Origin: Isoetes taiwanensis
Taxonomy: Eukaryota > Streptophyta > Lycopodiopsida > Isoetales > Isoetaceae
DNA length: 64,000 nucleotides
Direction: 5' to 3'
Assembly: GCA_021234155.1 (NCBI GenBank)
Contig: JAJEKV010000008.1
Location: 22,611,158 to 22,675,157 of the forward strand
In this document: positions 1 to 11,394 of the stretch, piece after piece
How the letters are laid out: every line of letters starts with the position of its first letter
Position numbering within the stretch: position 1 is the first letter of the stretch
The notes under the pieces: generated by a model
The model's database searches: none
What the model saw: the letters and a program-made list of their open reading frames with translations, nothing else
What the model was told of the DNA's origin: nothing
Translations under genes and position numbers: made by a program

Positions 1-270
1 TGGGTTTGAGTCCCACGGATGGCATTAATAAACTCTTGCAGTTGATGGATTTTAGGGTTTGAAAGCGTGACAATAAATAGAATAATGCCAGATTTGCTTC
101 AATGTTTTATGTCTAGCAGGGAAGTTCTTGATAATCATTTCTTTATGACCATTATAATAGTTGTTCCTACCAGCCGGATTCCCCTTTCATATAAAGATCG
201 CGAAATTATTGCTGAGTAGTAGCAAGCAATTAACATACAATGTTAACGCTCAAAGGACTGTTTCCTTTAC

Positions 271-501
271 CTTATTTGCAGATCTCCGTCTTCAAATCGA
301 TAAGGTATGTTCCAGCTCCTGAACAACAGCATCCTGAACAACAGCATGAAAGAAACATAGCCCAAACAGGAGATTCTTGAGCACTTCTGGTTGCCCGGAG
401 CTCTCAAAGAAGTCTTCACTTGAAAGGGAATCAAGATTATATGAACACCTCATGTTAGCCCATACCCCTTTTGGACATTCATTCGTCATCTTTACTGCAT
501 T
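271..501 (-). pseudogene. Dynein heavy chain exon, AAA5-AAA6 region, broken
   Basis: On the minus strand an exon-like segment starts after a TTATTTCAG acceptor and ends at a donor reading AAG|GTAAAG. It encodes MTNECPKGVWANM, then SEDFFESSGQPEVLKNLLFG and LCFFHAVVQ. This is the well-conserved 'MTNEPPKGLRANL...FGLCFFHA' block of axonemal/cytoplasmic dynein heavy chains. After HAVVQ there is a small in-frame duplication (DAVVQ) and a frame change. The next conserved block, WNIPYRFEDGDLQI, lies in another frame and the residues normally linking the two are missing. The family is about 4,000 residues, so this is one exon; neighbouring exons were not found. It is either a pseudogene fragment or a gene with assembly errors. 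Dynein heavy chains drive flagellar beating, so the locus implies motile sperm in the host lineage. Confidence 0.8.
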
Positions 502-3071
502 CTGAAATAAACAAATTGCTCTATCAGAGACAAAACACTTACAGATGGGACAAAGTACCCCATGTACCTCCTCTACCTATTATGTTCTAGGGAACTAATT
601 GAGATCTCCTCTACCTGTTATGTTCTAGGAAACTAATTGAGATGGAGGATGAAGAAATCCAAAACAACCCATAGAAGAATATGCTTTAGCTATCTTTTTC
701 GTAGGCAGTATATTCTAAAACTAGAACTATACATAAAGTATACATATGGGGTGCCGATACATTCTTAAAAGTGAACAAGAAACATTAAAAAATTGGGGCA
801 GGTACCGTGTATGGAAATACGCATTGTGACAATGAATTTTGGAGCAGCACTCATGTGCCTGTTATGAAAACCATAACACATTAAGATAGCACAAACATAA
901 AGAATATGACCGTCTACACAATTCTGGACATGCTTTTACAACATCTAGCAGGCAGGCGATGAGAGTCCACTCACAGCCCATCTGACATGCAATCCAGCAT
1001 CATCATTAATCACTTGATCATTTATACTGCTTTCACCTATAATTCCCTCATCCTGCCATTGTGTCACACATGTTCCATGTGTGATGTAATAGACAATCAG
1101 CTAATGGTAAGGTAATGGTAAGGCTGCTGGTATGCAGCATTGAATGGAAGAGACTTCCATGGAACAACAAACTAAAAGAGTTATACCTCTGCATAATGGA
1201 GGTGGTACTAATAATGTGAAGAATTATAGGACCGGATGCTTCATACTGGAGTCTTAAGCAACATTTTCAGAAAAGATAAAAGGCCCACATCCTAAAGATC
1301 TGCCTTTGCAAGCTCTACAATACCTGTAAATACCTGTATGAAATGAGCAGAATACCTTTATGAAATGAGAAGAAGCATCTCTTAAAACAACACTCGGATT
1401 ATAAGATCTTTACCATAAACTCTAAACCTTCAAGGGAAATATTGGGCACGTCGAATTATCCTGCATTGAAGAAGTAGATACGCCCGAAAGCTTCAACAAT
1501 ATAAACCCTAAAGATTGAAGGCAGTAACTTTACATGAAAGCGCACTTCTTTTCCTTGCTGGTAAAAGTTACACCAAATCGGCCAATGACAACAATAAGCC
1601 AAAACCTGGAACGGACCAGACGAATTGAAGAACAATGCAACACATATATATGGATAGAAGAAGCCAACAGAAGACAAAGTCTGGAAATACCATCAGATTA
1701 GGCGGACATAGCCATCGCCATATGTCATTCTTCAGAACTCCACCGCCCTATTTTGTTCAATTTTTGAGGAATCGACGAAGTGGGGTCTCCCTTTTATTGC
1801 GGAGGTCACTTTTTACCTATGGCAGGGGGGTAAATCAGCGACAGGGCAAACTGTTAAATCAACTACACGTTTATTTGTAATTGGGCTAAATGGCGACAAA
1901 CTATGCGAGCCAGTTGGGGAAACTTTTTTTTCTTAATAGGAAAAATTCGTAATACATTTAAAGGCATTCGGAATCTACAACTTTCAGTCGGAAGCTTCCT
2001 ACAATTATTATTCATACCGGAAACAAATAATTTACTCTACAATTTGTATGATTACTGTAGAAGAAATTACAAACCATTAATCCATCTTGGTGTATATAAG
2101 GCTGCATTCAAAGTTTGAGAATCAAATAATGAATCTCATGATGAAATTTTCATTCAGGAAAGTTCTAGATCCATCTTCTAATTCTAAATTCTTCAAGCTC
2201 TTGATTAAGTGCTGCACATCTGGATCTTCTAAGTTCTTCAAGCTTTTAAATAAGCACTGCACATTGCACATCTTATAATCTGGCTGTAAAACAAGATAAC
2301 CCTAAGATTGGTGTCCGATTTGTTTTGTCTAGGTATTTTCAGTCCAGCCATGAAATACCTTATAACAAAGGCTCAGATCCGTTAAAACGAGGGCACGTTT
2401 GAAGATGCTCAAAGATATACACGGCTGACCTGATGTCCAATTTCTTGAACTTTCCAGTTATGTAATACAGATGCTTACGAACCTCTACCAAAGGTTGAAT
2501 GGATCAAGGAATTTAAGATACCCATGCCAATGGCATCAACTGTGCCATATTTAGAGAATTCTGTCATTTCATCTTGAAAAAGAAAGCAAGGAAAGTCCAA
2601 CCCATTACGTATGCATTAAGGCAACTTGCTTGACCACTGCAATAAATAAGATATACTAGACTGTTTCCATGCAATTTGTTGCGAACAAATATCTATAGAA
2701 CTTTGTTTGAAGATATACAACTGTGGCAAATACTAACATACATATTCAACACGACAATTCAACTAGGAGCCTACCTATTGTTGGCACAGTTGACAAAATC
2801 TATCCAATATGCAGTTTATATAGTGGTCTTCCCTGCTGCATCCAAGTCTAGCATCACTACCTGCAAATCCTCTAAAGAAACTTAGGCCCCCAAACATCTG
2901 CTAATGCAACCGCTCTGTGCTATAGTAATTCTGAATTCATTATCTCAAGTTTATTGAAGGTTAAAATTACTGAGAGAAGACAGAACTGGAACCGCACATC
3001 TTATTTGTTAAAATAGGGCCTAATTTTACAACATATCTGAAATAAGTAAATAAACAGGAATGAACGTCGCA
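502..3071. other. No recognisable gene
   Basis: AT-rich sequence with only short ORFs lacking family resemblance. It may be introns of the dynein locus, since exons of that gene should lie upstream on the minus strand, but I could not identify any. A short near-repeat (ctcctctacctrttatgttctagg) occurs twice around 567-632. Confidence 0.5.
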
Positions 3072-3533
3072 TTACAAGTCATAGAAATTATGCAAAGGAC
3101 TTACACGCATCTCTTTATTGCCAAAAAAAAGTATCCGACGCCAATCTGAAGCAAGATAACCTGTGATATATGCGGCTCCTTCCATAAACTGGAGAAAACC
3201 GCACAAGGACAATGCCAGATCAGGGGCATGAAGGTAGAAAACTATGATGGCTCCATTTGAACTTGAAATCGGCTTCAAGTTTCTGAGAATAATAGGGCTC
3301 CACCTCAAGGATCCAAGAATCAAGAAGATTAGTTCCTTTGAATTCACTGGGAGAATGGGCGGTTCCTGTTCTTGCTCTCTGTCAACAGAAACGGGCTTAG
3401 AGAAATAGGGATACAAATGCCATTTATTACTATTCTGGGCGGGAGGAATCCGGAAAAGCGAAAAAATTGGGCGGCAAGAGATCCGATGTGTTGGGTTATA
3501 GGACGGATTTTTTACCAACGTGGACGGTGGCAA
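3072..3533 (-). CDS. Possible N-terminal exon of an unrecognised protein
   Basis: A 153-codon minus-strand ORF. Its C-terminal third is protein-like: SSSNGAIIVFYLHAPDLALS, then LCGFLQFMEGAAYITGYLAS and DWRRILFFGNKEM. It is followed by a donor-like GTGTAAGT near 3105, and a TTATTTCAG acceptor lies about 90 bp further on. I do not recognise the family. The hydrophobic stretches could be membrane-associated. It could also be a chance ORF; the N-terminal half is low in conviction. Confidence 0.3.
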   Translation of the reverse strand: MPPSTLVKNPSYNPTHRISCRPIFSLFRIPPAQNSNKWHLYPYFSKPVSVDREQEQEPPILPVNSKELIFLILGSLRWSPIILRNLKPISSSNGAIIVFYLHAPDLALSLCGFLQFMEGAAYITGYLASDWRRILFFGNKEMRVSPLHNFYDL

Positions 3534-3570
3534 TATAGGGTTCCGGGGAACTCCCCCAAGAATTCCCCAA

Positions 3571-3792
3571 CCCAGCTGTTAGCAATGGGTGAGCCGCCCT
3601 CCCTGTAGATGCACGAGCCTCTCCCATACCGGAGATACGAGAGATGAGGGGCTATGCCAAAATTGGTGCATGTGGCCAAGACTTAGGGTGTATCCCCATT
3701 AGACCACCCAGCTGTTAGCAATGGGTGAGCCGCCCTCCCTGTAGATGCACGAGCCTCTCCCATACCGGAGATACGAGAGATGAGGGGCTATG
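3571..3792. repeat. Direct duplication, 86 bp copies, 136-bp offset
   Basis: The segment 3571-3656 recurs at 3707-3792 with no visible mismatch. The copies are separated by 50 bp of unrelated sequence, giving an offset of exactly 136 bp. It belongs to the window-wide family of 136-bp-offset duplications. Confidence 0.95.
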
Positions 3793-3929
3793 ACCACCAT
3801 TCTCATTGCACTTGTGGTTCTAACAAAAACCAGAACCAGGAAGAGGACAAACCATTTTCTGATTTAGGGTATTCAGAGGCTTCCAAATCCATTTGAATTG
3901 GAGTTCCAGGCCTGTGCCATACCAGCAAA

Positions 3930-4290
3930 ATCAAACTCCAGGTGCAGAATGGGAACGCTACTCTCGTGCCTCACACCGCAATTGGGAATAAGTATGAGGT
4001 ACGTAATTTAACAATTCCACCGCAAAGTTTGATCTTGGTTCAGAACAATCAACATGTAGAATCAAAACAAGTTATTGCGGAGGTTCATGTTACAACATCC
4101 ACTTCAAAAGAAAGAATTAAAAAATCTATTTATTCCAGCTTGGATGGGGAGATGCACTGGGGTGCGAAGGTGCGTCACAACCCTGAGCATGTACATAGTA
4201 ACATCCATTTCATAACTAAGACAAGTTATGTACGGGTATTATCGGGAAGATTTCATAGTATCGGTGGTAACCTGCAAGGTGTCACAGTTA
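3930..4290 (+). pseudogene. rpoC2: Plastid rpoC2 fragment in nuclear DNA (NUPT)
   Basis: The plus strand encodes HTAIGNKYEVRNLTIPPQSL, then ILVQNNQHVESKQVIAEV, EGEMHW-like DGEMHWGAKV and ITKTSYVRVLSG. This matches the C-terminal half of the chloroplast RNA polymerase beta'' subunit (canonical 'LILVQNNQYVESEQVIAEI...EGEMHWSTDVYH...PKTSHLWILSG'). Only about 115 residues of a >1,000-residue protein are present. No other plastid gene (rpoC1, rps2) flanks it, and the adjoining DNA is repeat-like. The fragment is open but has no plausible nuclear expression signals, so I read it as a short plastid-to-nucleus insertion. Confidence 0.88.
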
Positions 4291-4725
4291 CCGGCCCTTT
4301 TTTGGCATAATGGGGATGCATCCCTAACAGCCTTTCTTGAAGGGTCACCAATATTTCCACACACGAAAATTTGCATCCACACTAGCTATAAACTTTGCTT
4401 CAAAGCAAAGTAATTAGGGAAAGGTCCAGTAGAGGAAATTTACGTATTAGAAAAATCACAACGTAAGGCGAATAACACCGCATATCGACGAAAGCCTGGA
4501 ATGCGAGAAGAGAGAGGCACGAAAAATTCATGAAAGAAAATTGCATCTTGAACAAAAGGTTGCCAAGAGGAGGAGTTGATGGCAAGCAACGACCACCAAG
4601 GGGGGAAGGCCAAGAGAAAACAAGTAGCGTAAGGTGGATCCTGCAACACGATGCAAAACTTCAGGAATCAAGAAAGGCAGAGGAAAGCAGTAGTTGTTGA
4701 ACAATGTCAGTTATAGGAAGAGGCA

Positions 4726-5248
4726 TCAGGAGCAATCTGATGAGGGTAAGACTCCGATGAGGGTAAGAATCCTTAGTGTTGAAACTGGCAATAGGGCATT
4801 AGAAGGGCTAGCAAATCGATCCACAAGATGAGGCCCCCAACGCTCATCTAAGAGATTAATAACAGAGGGAAATAGAGAAAACTCGTCAAAGGCCCAGCCC
4901 ACACATTCTCCAAGCGTGAAACCCATACCGGATCCAACTAGATATGATACAGATAGCAAAAAGTTAGTAATTCTAGTAGCAAAAAATGTAGCAAGGGGAT
5001 TATGAACTGCCATTCTGCAATAAGAATAACACATTCTGGTTGTCCCCGCGAGCTATTATGCAAGAGTCAGAAAACAATGAATCACACTGTTGCAGGATCT
5101 GAAAAAGAGCAAAGAGTTCGTGCCATGTGAAAGACTGGAGGCGGACATCTGCTGAGAAGACACCAGAGAAGGAGAGAAGCTCAGAACCAGGACATGAAAG
5201 CCAACCATCCCATCCTTCGTTGCTGGCATCAAACCCCAAGGTGGCCAC
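4726..5248 (-). pseudogene. DIRS-like RNase H and downstream domain remnant
   Basis: Two overlapping minus-strand ORFs. The first has LGFDASNEGWDGWLSCPGSE and later FSADVRLQSFTWHELFALFQ, with IIARGDNQNVLFLL: the RNase H D...E...D pattern typical of DIRS elements. The second, about 5034-4726, contains DERWGPHLVDRFASPSNALL, the strongly conserved 'WGP..VDLFAS..NA.L' segment that follows RNase H in this group. The two parts need a frame change to join. Confidence 0.8.
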
Positions 5249-5599
5249 AAATGAGCTCTATCAAACTGAAAAATAAGAATATGCCAAAGCTGGACCCCTT
5301 GTCTTGCAAGAGGAGATAAAAGAATGAGAGCGTTCCATAGGTCAGCCAAACGCAGATCAGAATGGAGGCCACAAGATGAAGCAACATAAAGATGACCCGG
5401 CACCAAGCGCAGGGATTGGATAAAGCCAGGGAAACAAGCAATTACGCGAGGAGTGACATATTGGAAAAATAACAAACCAAAATACAAAGACAAAACCCGC
5501 TCCTTCTTAGCCCAGGAAATACGAAAGAAACCCTCATGAGCATCTACTATGAAACCTAGGAAAATTGTGCGGTGTGAGAAACGGAAACAACACTTTTTT

Positions 5600-6230
5600 C
5601 TATGCTAAGAGAAAACTGGCTCGCTGCAAGTCAGCAATGATGGGAATTTGTAGAAATCTAGGGAGTGACTAGCACAAGAACAAGATATCATCGACATAGG
5701 GCAAGCAACAAACCCCCCTGACCTCGCAAAAAATGAACCAACTATCTCATTAATTTGGTAAAGATAAAGGGTGCTAGCAAGTCCACAAGAGAGGACACTA
5801 AAGATGTAAAACTCACCTTCAAGCCCAAAGCCCAGGAAAGTGTGGTGCGGAAGCCAGATCATGATGTGATGATACCCTAACTTTAGATCGACAGCAAAGA
5901 GAAAGTCATTAGGCTTACACAAATGTGGCAGTAGCTCAAGGGACTCATATCGAAAGGAGGGGATGGTCAAGGAAGAGTTTAGAAAGCAGAAGTCGGGGAT
6001 GAAATGGAACTTGTTTTAAGACTTTGGGGATGATACCCAAGGGAGAACAGAAGAAAGGATGGGAGGAGACAGTGGACGCGACATCCGTATGCAAGAGATC
6101 GGCAACAACAGAGCGCGGAAAATCAAGATGGACCGATAAGGACGAGTGGTTCGGCGCAGACAAAGCATCAGATAGATGAGAGGACGACCAAGGAAGGTGA
6201 TAGCCAAATTGTATCCAACTCAAAACCTAT
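5600..6230 (-). pseudogene. DIRS-like reverse transcriptase remnant
   Basis: Read on the minus strand from about 6230 to 5600. CSPLGIIPK near the start is the DIRS 'SPLG.VPK' box. FRYESLELLP is followed by DFLFAVDLKLGYHHI, motif A with the catalytic Asp. FGLEGEFYIFSVLSCGLAST corresponds to the 'G.FY.F..LPFGL..AP' motif B region. A catalytic YVDD box (PYVDDILFL) is readable around 5684-5710, but in a different frame from the preceding motifs, so at least one frameshift separates A/B from C. Confidence 0.75.
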
Positions 6231-6588
6231 TGTGAGGAGGATATGGATTGCAAGAAAGAGAAAATCCAAGAGGTATATGGAGCACATTCTGGAAAGGGGG
6301 CACAAACTGTAAGTAACCAAATTAACGGAAGGAAATGAGAAAATCCAAGTAGTCAAGCGGTCCACGTACCCTAGAAGACAAGCCATAGTGCTTAATATAG
6401 GAACTTCAACCTAAGCTAAAAGACGTTCCAAAAAGATAAAATCTAGACAACCATGCTATTTAGCATAATGAGCAAACCAAACGACAAACTCAAGATCTAA
6501 AAAACGTCTCGCACAAAATTAACTCACATACAACCATTCAAAACATAAGAAAAAGATTTTATAAAAGACCAATAAATACTTTAGAAGC

Positions 6589-8100
6589 TGTGACGCTCCC
6601 AGAATCTATACGATGCTCCCATCGTACAAATACGAGAATTTCCCTTCCATGGCGACTATATCAACATGGTAGGGCCCTCCATAATACTCGGACCACTTGG
6701 GATGGCCAAGTGTCGGGGCGAGGAACACGGAGGTGTCATTCGTCCCACGTCCTCCATGGAAAAATCCTATACAACGAAGCATACATACATGTTAGCAATA
6801 ATATACCACCAAGAAGGGTGGCCCATCCATCATCATCAACGAAAAGACAATGCAACCACTACAACATAAGCTAAACACCATAACAAGGCACTACCCGAGG
6901 CTCAGACTCCAAGGGGTCAACTGACGACTAGGCCCCAAGATAACAACAGATGGAAGTATAGCATGGCGTTAGATGGCATAGGATAATGGCTAGGCTAGTC
7001 CACTCCATCCGCCCCTCATGTGCACACTTTGCAGATAGGCTGAAATATGCTATGACGTGATTGTAGCCCTCCGGAGATGCAATCTCATGGAATCACCATA
7101 TGAGACTACTCCGGGTTACATCTCCCTCGGTCCGATGAGGCAGGTCAGAGAAGTATCCCCTCCCCGAACATAATGGATCCCTGGGTGTACTAGAGAATGT
7201 GTGCCTCCTTAGCGACCCCCGCATTCGTACCCGACTTGAATCCCCCAAAATCCATGGACCGCTAGGCGCTCCCATCAAGCCGAGGACGTTCATACAGGCA
7301 CGCTCCCGCAACCCAGGAGGTGTCGGACCCATACTCGGCCCCACCGCGAGGACCGGCTATAAGCCTAGCACACTGTAGGAGACTTGTAGCCACGCTAGGC
7401 AAGACCCCACCCCCGTTTCACCATTGTGCCCGTTGTCTGGTGATGAATCGTGCGATAGCCTCCACAGCCAGGTGGGCTCTTGTGTACAGGCCGCAAGTAT
7501 TGGGTTTTAAGGGGTCTAGCTAGAAACATCTCTAATCCTAAGAGGCTTTCAGGTCTCTACCTTTCCCTTAACCCCAATACACGAAGGGAGCAGAAAGAAA
7601 GAATATAAACAGCATTTAAAATATCCATCATCATCCAAAACAACTTATGAAAGAGAATTTAACCATTCCATTTATTCAAAGAAGTGTTAGCAGAGATACA
7701 AGCTATCTAGGGACTAACCAGTCTCTTGGCTGGAGCCATTATCATGGAAAGTATCCATTCTTCAGGTCTGTTGGCAAGAACTGGCAAAAACTGGTATGCT
7801 CCTCCTCTCCTCTTCCCAATTCGAATTTGGGGCAAAAATGGGAGTAGGACCCCTATTTCTCCATCCAAATTAGTAAGTCCCACTTGGCTAATCGAATTGG
7901 GCCAGGTGGCACTCCCTTTTTGGTTACATTTAACTAATTATATCCTAATTAGCATAATTAGGTTAATTATCCACTAGTTTTATTAGCATAGCTAATAAAA
8001 CCCATTTTAAGTGAACCAAATTGACCCCTAGGGGTCTAATTAAATGTTGGTGACGTGTCATGGTATGCATACGTATATCGTATAAATACCTAGAACATCA
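6589..8100 (-). mobile_element. LTR (3' LTR of the chromovirus to its right)
   Basis: About 1.51 kb. It is closely similar over its whole length to 35800-37312 (roughly 94% by eye). On the minus strand it begins TGATGTTCTAGG and ends CGTCACA, the TG...CA ends of an LTR. It lies directly after a purine-rich tract and downstream of the minus-strand pol remnant, so it is that element's 3' LTR. ORFs inside it (for example around 7093-7523) are incidental. Confidence 0.85.
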
Positions 8101-8118
8101 CATTCTCCCCCCCTTGGA
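8101..8118 (-). other. Polypurine tract
   Basis: On the minus strand the 17 bases before the LTR read CCAAGGGGGGGAGAATG. This is the expected position of the plus-strand primer of an LTR retrotransposon, and it fixes the inner edge of the LTR. Confidence 0.8.
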
Positions 8119-8566
8119 TTAATGCTGTCCTCAGCATTAGAGTTAGTGGAACTGAATGTACAAAAGATAACTTCTACTTATTGAAGTCAACAGAAGATTA
8201 CATATACAGGTCATAAGACGGAAGTCGTTTACAAACACAAGAAATAACGACAGCAATAACTTAAGAATGTACTCATGACACAAAGTTTCAAATACAAGAG
8301 TTGGCCTCCAGGCTGAGCCTAGGTTCCTCTGCAATACGTCATTACGCCCTACTGGCCTGCAGAAGTAAAGTACATTAGTATGTACAAAATAATATAAGTA
8401 GTGTGGTTGAAGGGACCACCCCCTTAAGTAAATGAAAAATATGAATGCAAGAATCCTATCATGCCTAAGGTTTGCATATCGTCTCGGCGTAAGGAATGGC
8501 CATATTCTCATTATGGCCACGGACAAATGCGGCCTATCATGAATTCCTATATGCCCAGTTGCCCAC
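8119..8566 (-). other. 3' untranslated part of the chromovirus
   Basis: Lies between the chromodomain remnant and the polypurine tract. A 147-codon minus-strand ORF (8143-8586) covers it, but the translation has no retroelement or other family resemblance, so I treat it as non-coding. Confidence 0.5.
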
Positions 8567-9066
8567 CTAAGATGCATGGAACCCAACCCCTAAAATGATC
8601 CCTGTCGGATCTCTCTCATGTGATCCCTGCCGGACTGATACCACACAATGCTTACCATTAGGGTTGGTGGTGATCGCATCTTGAATGGTTTGGCCCTGGC
8701 ATTCTCGCATAAAGTCTGGGTAAGTCTTATCCAAATCCGCTTTGAGAACCCATGTTGCTTGTTTGTGGGTAAGTGTTTCCACTTAACCAAGTATTATAAG
8801 ATTTGAGATCGGGGGGTTTGCTTATATGCGCGATCAAGGAGAGCTTCAGGCACGATCTCCAACTAATCCTCGGTCATCTCCAGAAATGTTGGCATGTCTA
8901 GAACTTCTTCTGGATCAGGATTATACTTCTTGAGAAGACTTACATGGAAAACTTTATGGATCTTCAAATGTGCGGGTAGGTCCAATCGGTAGGCTTGAGA
9001 ACCTATCCTTTCGGTTATCCAACAAAAGTCCCGCCCATCTAGGTGCAAGCTCCTTACAATTGCCAA
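8567..9066 (-). pseudogene. Integrase C-terminus and chromodomain remnant
   Basis: DGRDFCWITERIGSQAYRLD followed by LPAHLKIHKVFHVSLLKKY is the GPY/F-type C-terminal end of a Ty3/gypsy integrase. It is followed by a chromodomain-like segment. VKWKHLPTNKQ appears in one frame, and TWVLKADLDKTYPDF in another, so a frameshift splits the domain. A chromodomain at this place marks the element as a chromovirus, whose integrase tail reads chromatin marks to direct insertion. Confidence 0.8.
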
Positions 9067-9211
9067 TCTTATGTTTAGCTTGCTTCACCTTAATCTTTAG
9101 CTATACCGAATCACCGACCTAGAATTCTCGCGGTATACGATGTTGGTTGGCAAGACTCTTTTGTCGAGCTCTTGCAGCTAATAAATATGCTCGAACTTCC
9201 TCGACTAGTGC

Positions 9212-10195
9212 TTACATATTTGTAAGCAGCTGTTGAGAGACTTCCACCTTGGAAACCGGATTATGCCACATGTCTGGAGTAAGGCATTGATAGCCATAAT
9301 TGATCATGAAAGGAGATATCCTTGAGGACTCATGTCTAGTGTTGTTATAGGCAAACTCCACCAAATGGATGTAGTCCGCCCATTGAGATTGCTTGTTCCA
9401 TATATAGTTACGTAGCGTATCTTCAATTATGCGATTGGTACGCTCTGTTTGACCATCTGTCTGCGGATGATAAGCAGTGCTCATGGCAAGCTTAGTTTGA
9501 ATACTGCTAAAGAAATCTTTTCAAAATGCACTAACAAACTTAGAATCCCGGTCCGATATAATGGTATGGGGCATCCCATGAAGGTGAAATACCTCCTTAG
9601 TAAACAATAAGGCGGTATCCAATGCAGTGTCCGTGGTGCGACATTGCAAAAAGTGTGCCATCTTAGAAAGTTTGTTGACCACCACCATTAAGGCATCAAA
9701 ACCTCTTAAGGTGCGCGGAAGCCCCACGATAAAATCCATAGTAACAACTTCCCATTTAGGATTGGGGACATCTAGGGGTTGCAGTTCCCCTGGAATACAC
9801 AATTGTTCAACCTTCCTTTGCTGACATATCTGACATTGCTTAATATATCTGACAATGTGCTTCTTCATCCCTGGCCAGAAATAGCTAGAGCGGATCTTGA
9901 AATATGTCTTCATAAATCCTGCATGCCCCGCTATAGGATTGTTATGTGTATCGTGGAGAATGAGCTTGCGAACTCCTGATGTCTCGGGAACACATAACTT
10001 ATCTGTATAATAAAGGAGTTCTGCTTGCTTCTTATAATGGCGAAAAGCCTCCCTTTCCTTTTCTGTTCGGGCTTCCTTGGATACACTTTGCCATATCTCT
10101 TGGAATTTTGGGTCTATGGGAAGAGCCTGCTGTATCTGTTTTTCAAACTCGCTGGAGAGCGTGGAGATGGCATTACAATGCGTTTGAGTGACCAA
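9212..10195 (-). pseudogene. Chromovirus integrase core, frameshifted
   Basis: The first ORF (10195-9521) carries the HHCC zinc finger (H-x3-H equivalent LHDTHNNPIAGHAGF, then YFWPGM and CQICQQRK). The DDE core follows, with the first Asp in VVTMDFIVGLP and the second in ISDRDSKF. The second ORF (9484-9212) holds the catalytic Glu in HPQTDGQTERTNR and WADYIHLVEFAYNN. The two ORFs are separated by a frameshift near 9500. Normal order and motifs for Ty3/gypsy; inactive as written. Confidence 0.9.
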
Positions 10196-10297
10196 TGGAT
10201 GTCTAGAAAGTGCGTCAGCAACAATATTATGCTTGCCCGGCTTATAGATGATTTCAAAATCATATTCCTCGAGGAAATTCCATCCATCGTCGTTGTC

Positions 10298-10881
10298 TCA
10301 AATTGAGGTGGGGTTGCGTGAAAATGTACTGGAGGCTTTGGTGATCGTATCCAACTGGAATCGTCTCCCAAGTAAATAGTGCCTCCAAATGCACAAGGCA
10401 CGCACGACAACAAATAATTCTTGGTCATGCGTGGGGTATCGCTGTTCTGCATCATTCACCTTTCTAGAATCATACGCGATGACCCGATCTTCATGCATTA
10501 ATACTCCACCGGTAGCTATTTTACTAGCATCCGTGGCAACCCACTTATCCTTCTGAGGGTCTGGCAAGGTGAGATAATGTGCCATCCAATCCCTAACCTT
10601 TTCATGCTTGGTTAGGTCCGTCAAGTGGTGAGCTTGACAAAGTGTTTGACAAACTTGCGGTAATAGTCAGCCAAGCCTAGAAAACTGAGAACCTCTGACA
10701 CATTGGCTGGAATTGGCCAATCCTTTACTGCCTCAATCTTACCTGGATCTATGGCTATCCCTTCTGCAGATACAATATGTCCCAGGTAATCAACCTTGGT
10801 GGTTGCAAACCGACACTTGGAGAACTTGGCATACAGTTGGTGGCATCTTAGTTTCTGCAAAGCCAACCAAAGATCGCTCAT
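10298..10881 (-). pseudogene. Chromovirus RT thumb and RNase H
   Basis: [20 protein letters not shown] and [15 protein letters not shown] (10881-10621) are the RT connection/thumb of Ty3/gypsy. The next ORF (10624-10298) gives WVATDASKIATGGVL, IAYDSRK and [12 protein letters not shown] followed by WRHYLLG, a standard LTR-element RNase H. The reading frame breaks between the two ORFs and again before integrase. Confidence 0.9.
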
Positions 10882-11390
10882 GGTCCTCCAAGGTCTTACT
10901 GTATATTAGGATATCATCAAAGAATATGATGACAAAATCATCAAGATATTTATGGAAGACATCATTCATCAGTCTCATAAAGATGGCCGGGGCATTAGTC
11001 AGGCCAAATGGCATCACAGTGAACTCATAATGCCCATAACGTATCCGAAAAGCAGACTTGTGAGTGTCATCCTCTTTAATTTGTATCTGGTGATATCCCA
11101 AACGAAGATCAATCCTTGTAAAATATTTAGCCCCTTGCAACTGGTCCATTAGATCGTCGACACGCGGTAAAGCATACCGATTCTTAATAGTGTGTTTATT
11201 CACTTAGCGGTAATATATGCACATTCTCAAAGTGCCATCCTTCTTTTTCACAAATAGTATCGAGGCCCCAAAAGGTGACACACTTGGTCGAATGAAGCCC
11301 AATTTAAGGAGCTCTTGCAGCTGTTTCTTAAGCTCCGTTAACTCTAGGGTACTCATCCGGTAAGGAGCCTTACTGGTAGGCTTAGTGCCT
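10790..11390 (-). pseudogene. Chromovirus reverse transcriptase, finger and palm
   Basis: Contains [15 protein letters not shown] (motif A), [20 protein letters not shown] (motif B) and a FFDDILIYS catalytic box (motif C; usually [VI]-[FY]-[IV]DD). The upstream part, [20 protein letters not shown], is readable to about 11390 but is cut by an in-frame stop at the position of the conserved 'DYR.LN' motif. So the polymerase is not translatable as one protein. Confidence 0.9.
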
Positions 11391-11394
11391 GATT

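Larger units (their letters stand above)
4420..6400 (-). mobile_element. Decayed DIRS-like (tyrosine-recombinase class) retroelement
   Basis: The minus strand carries, in the order expected for DIRS/Ngaro-type elements, a reverse transcriptase, an RNase H and the downstream 'WGPHLVDRFAS' block. They are scattered over several frames with frameshifts and stops. The RT side shows CSPLGIIPK and VDLKLGYHHI. The RNase H side shows FDASNEGWDGW and SFTWHELFALFQIL. No tyrosine recombinase ORF and no terminal repeats were recognised, so family placement rests on the RT/RNase H signature. The element is non-functional. Limits are approximate: the plastid fragment lies to the left and an LTR (from 6589) to the right. 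Confidence 0.75.

Noticed and set aside
6590-7523. Several ORFs of 65-95 codons inside the LTR, repeated at 35801-36720
   Set aside because: They lie in LTR sequence, occur on both strands and show no protein family resemblance.
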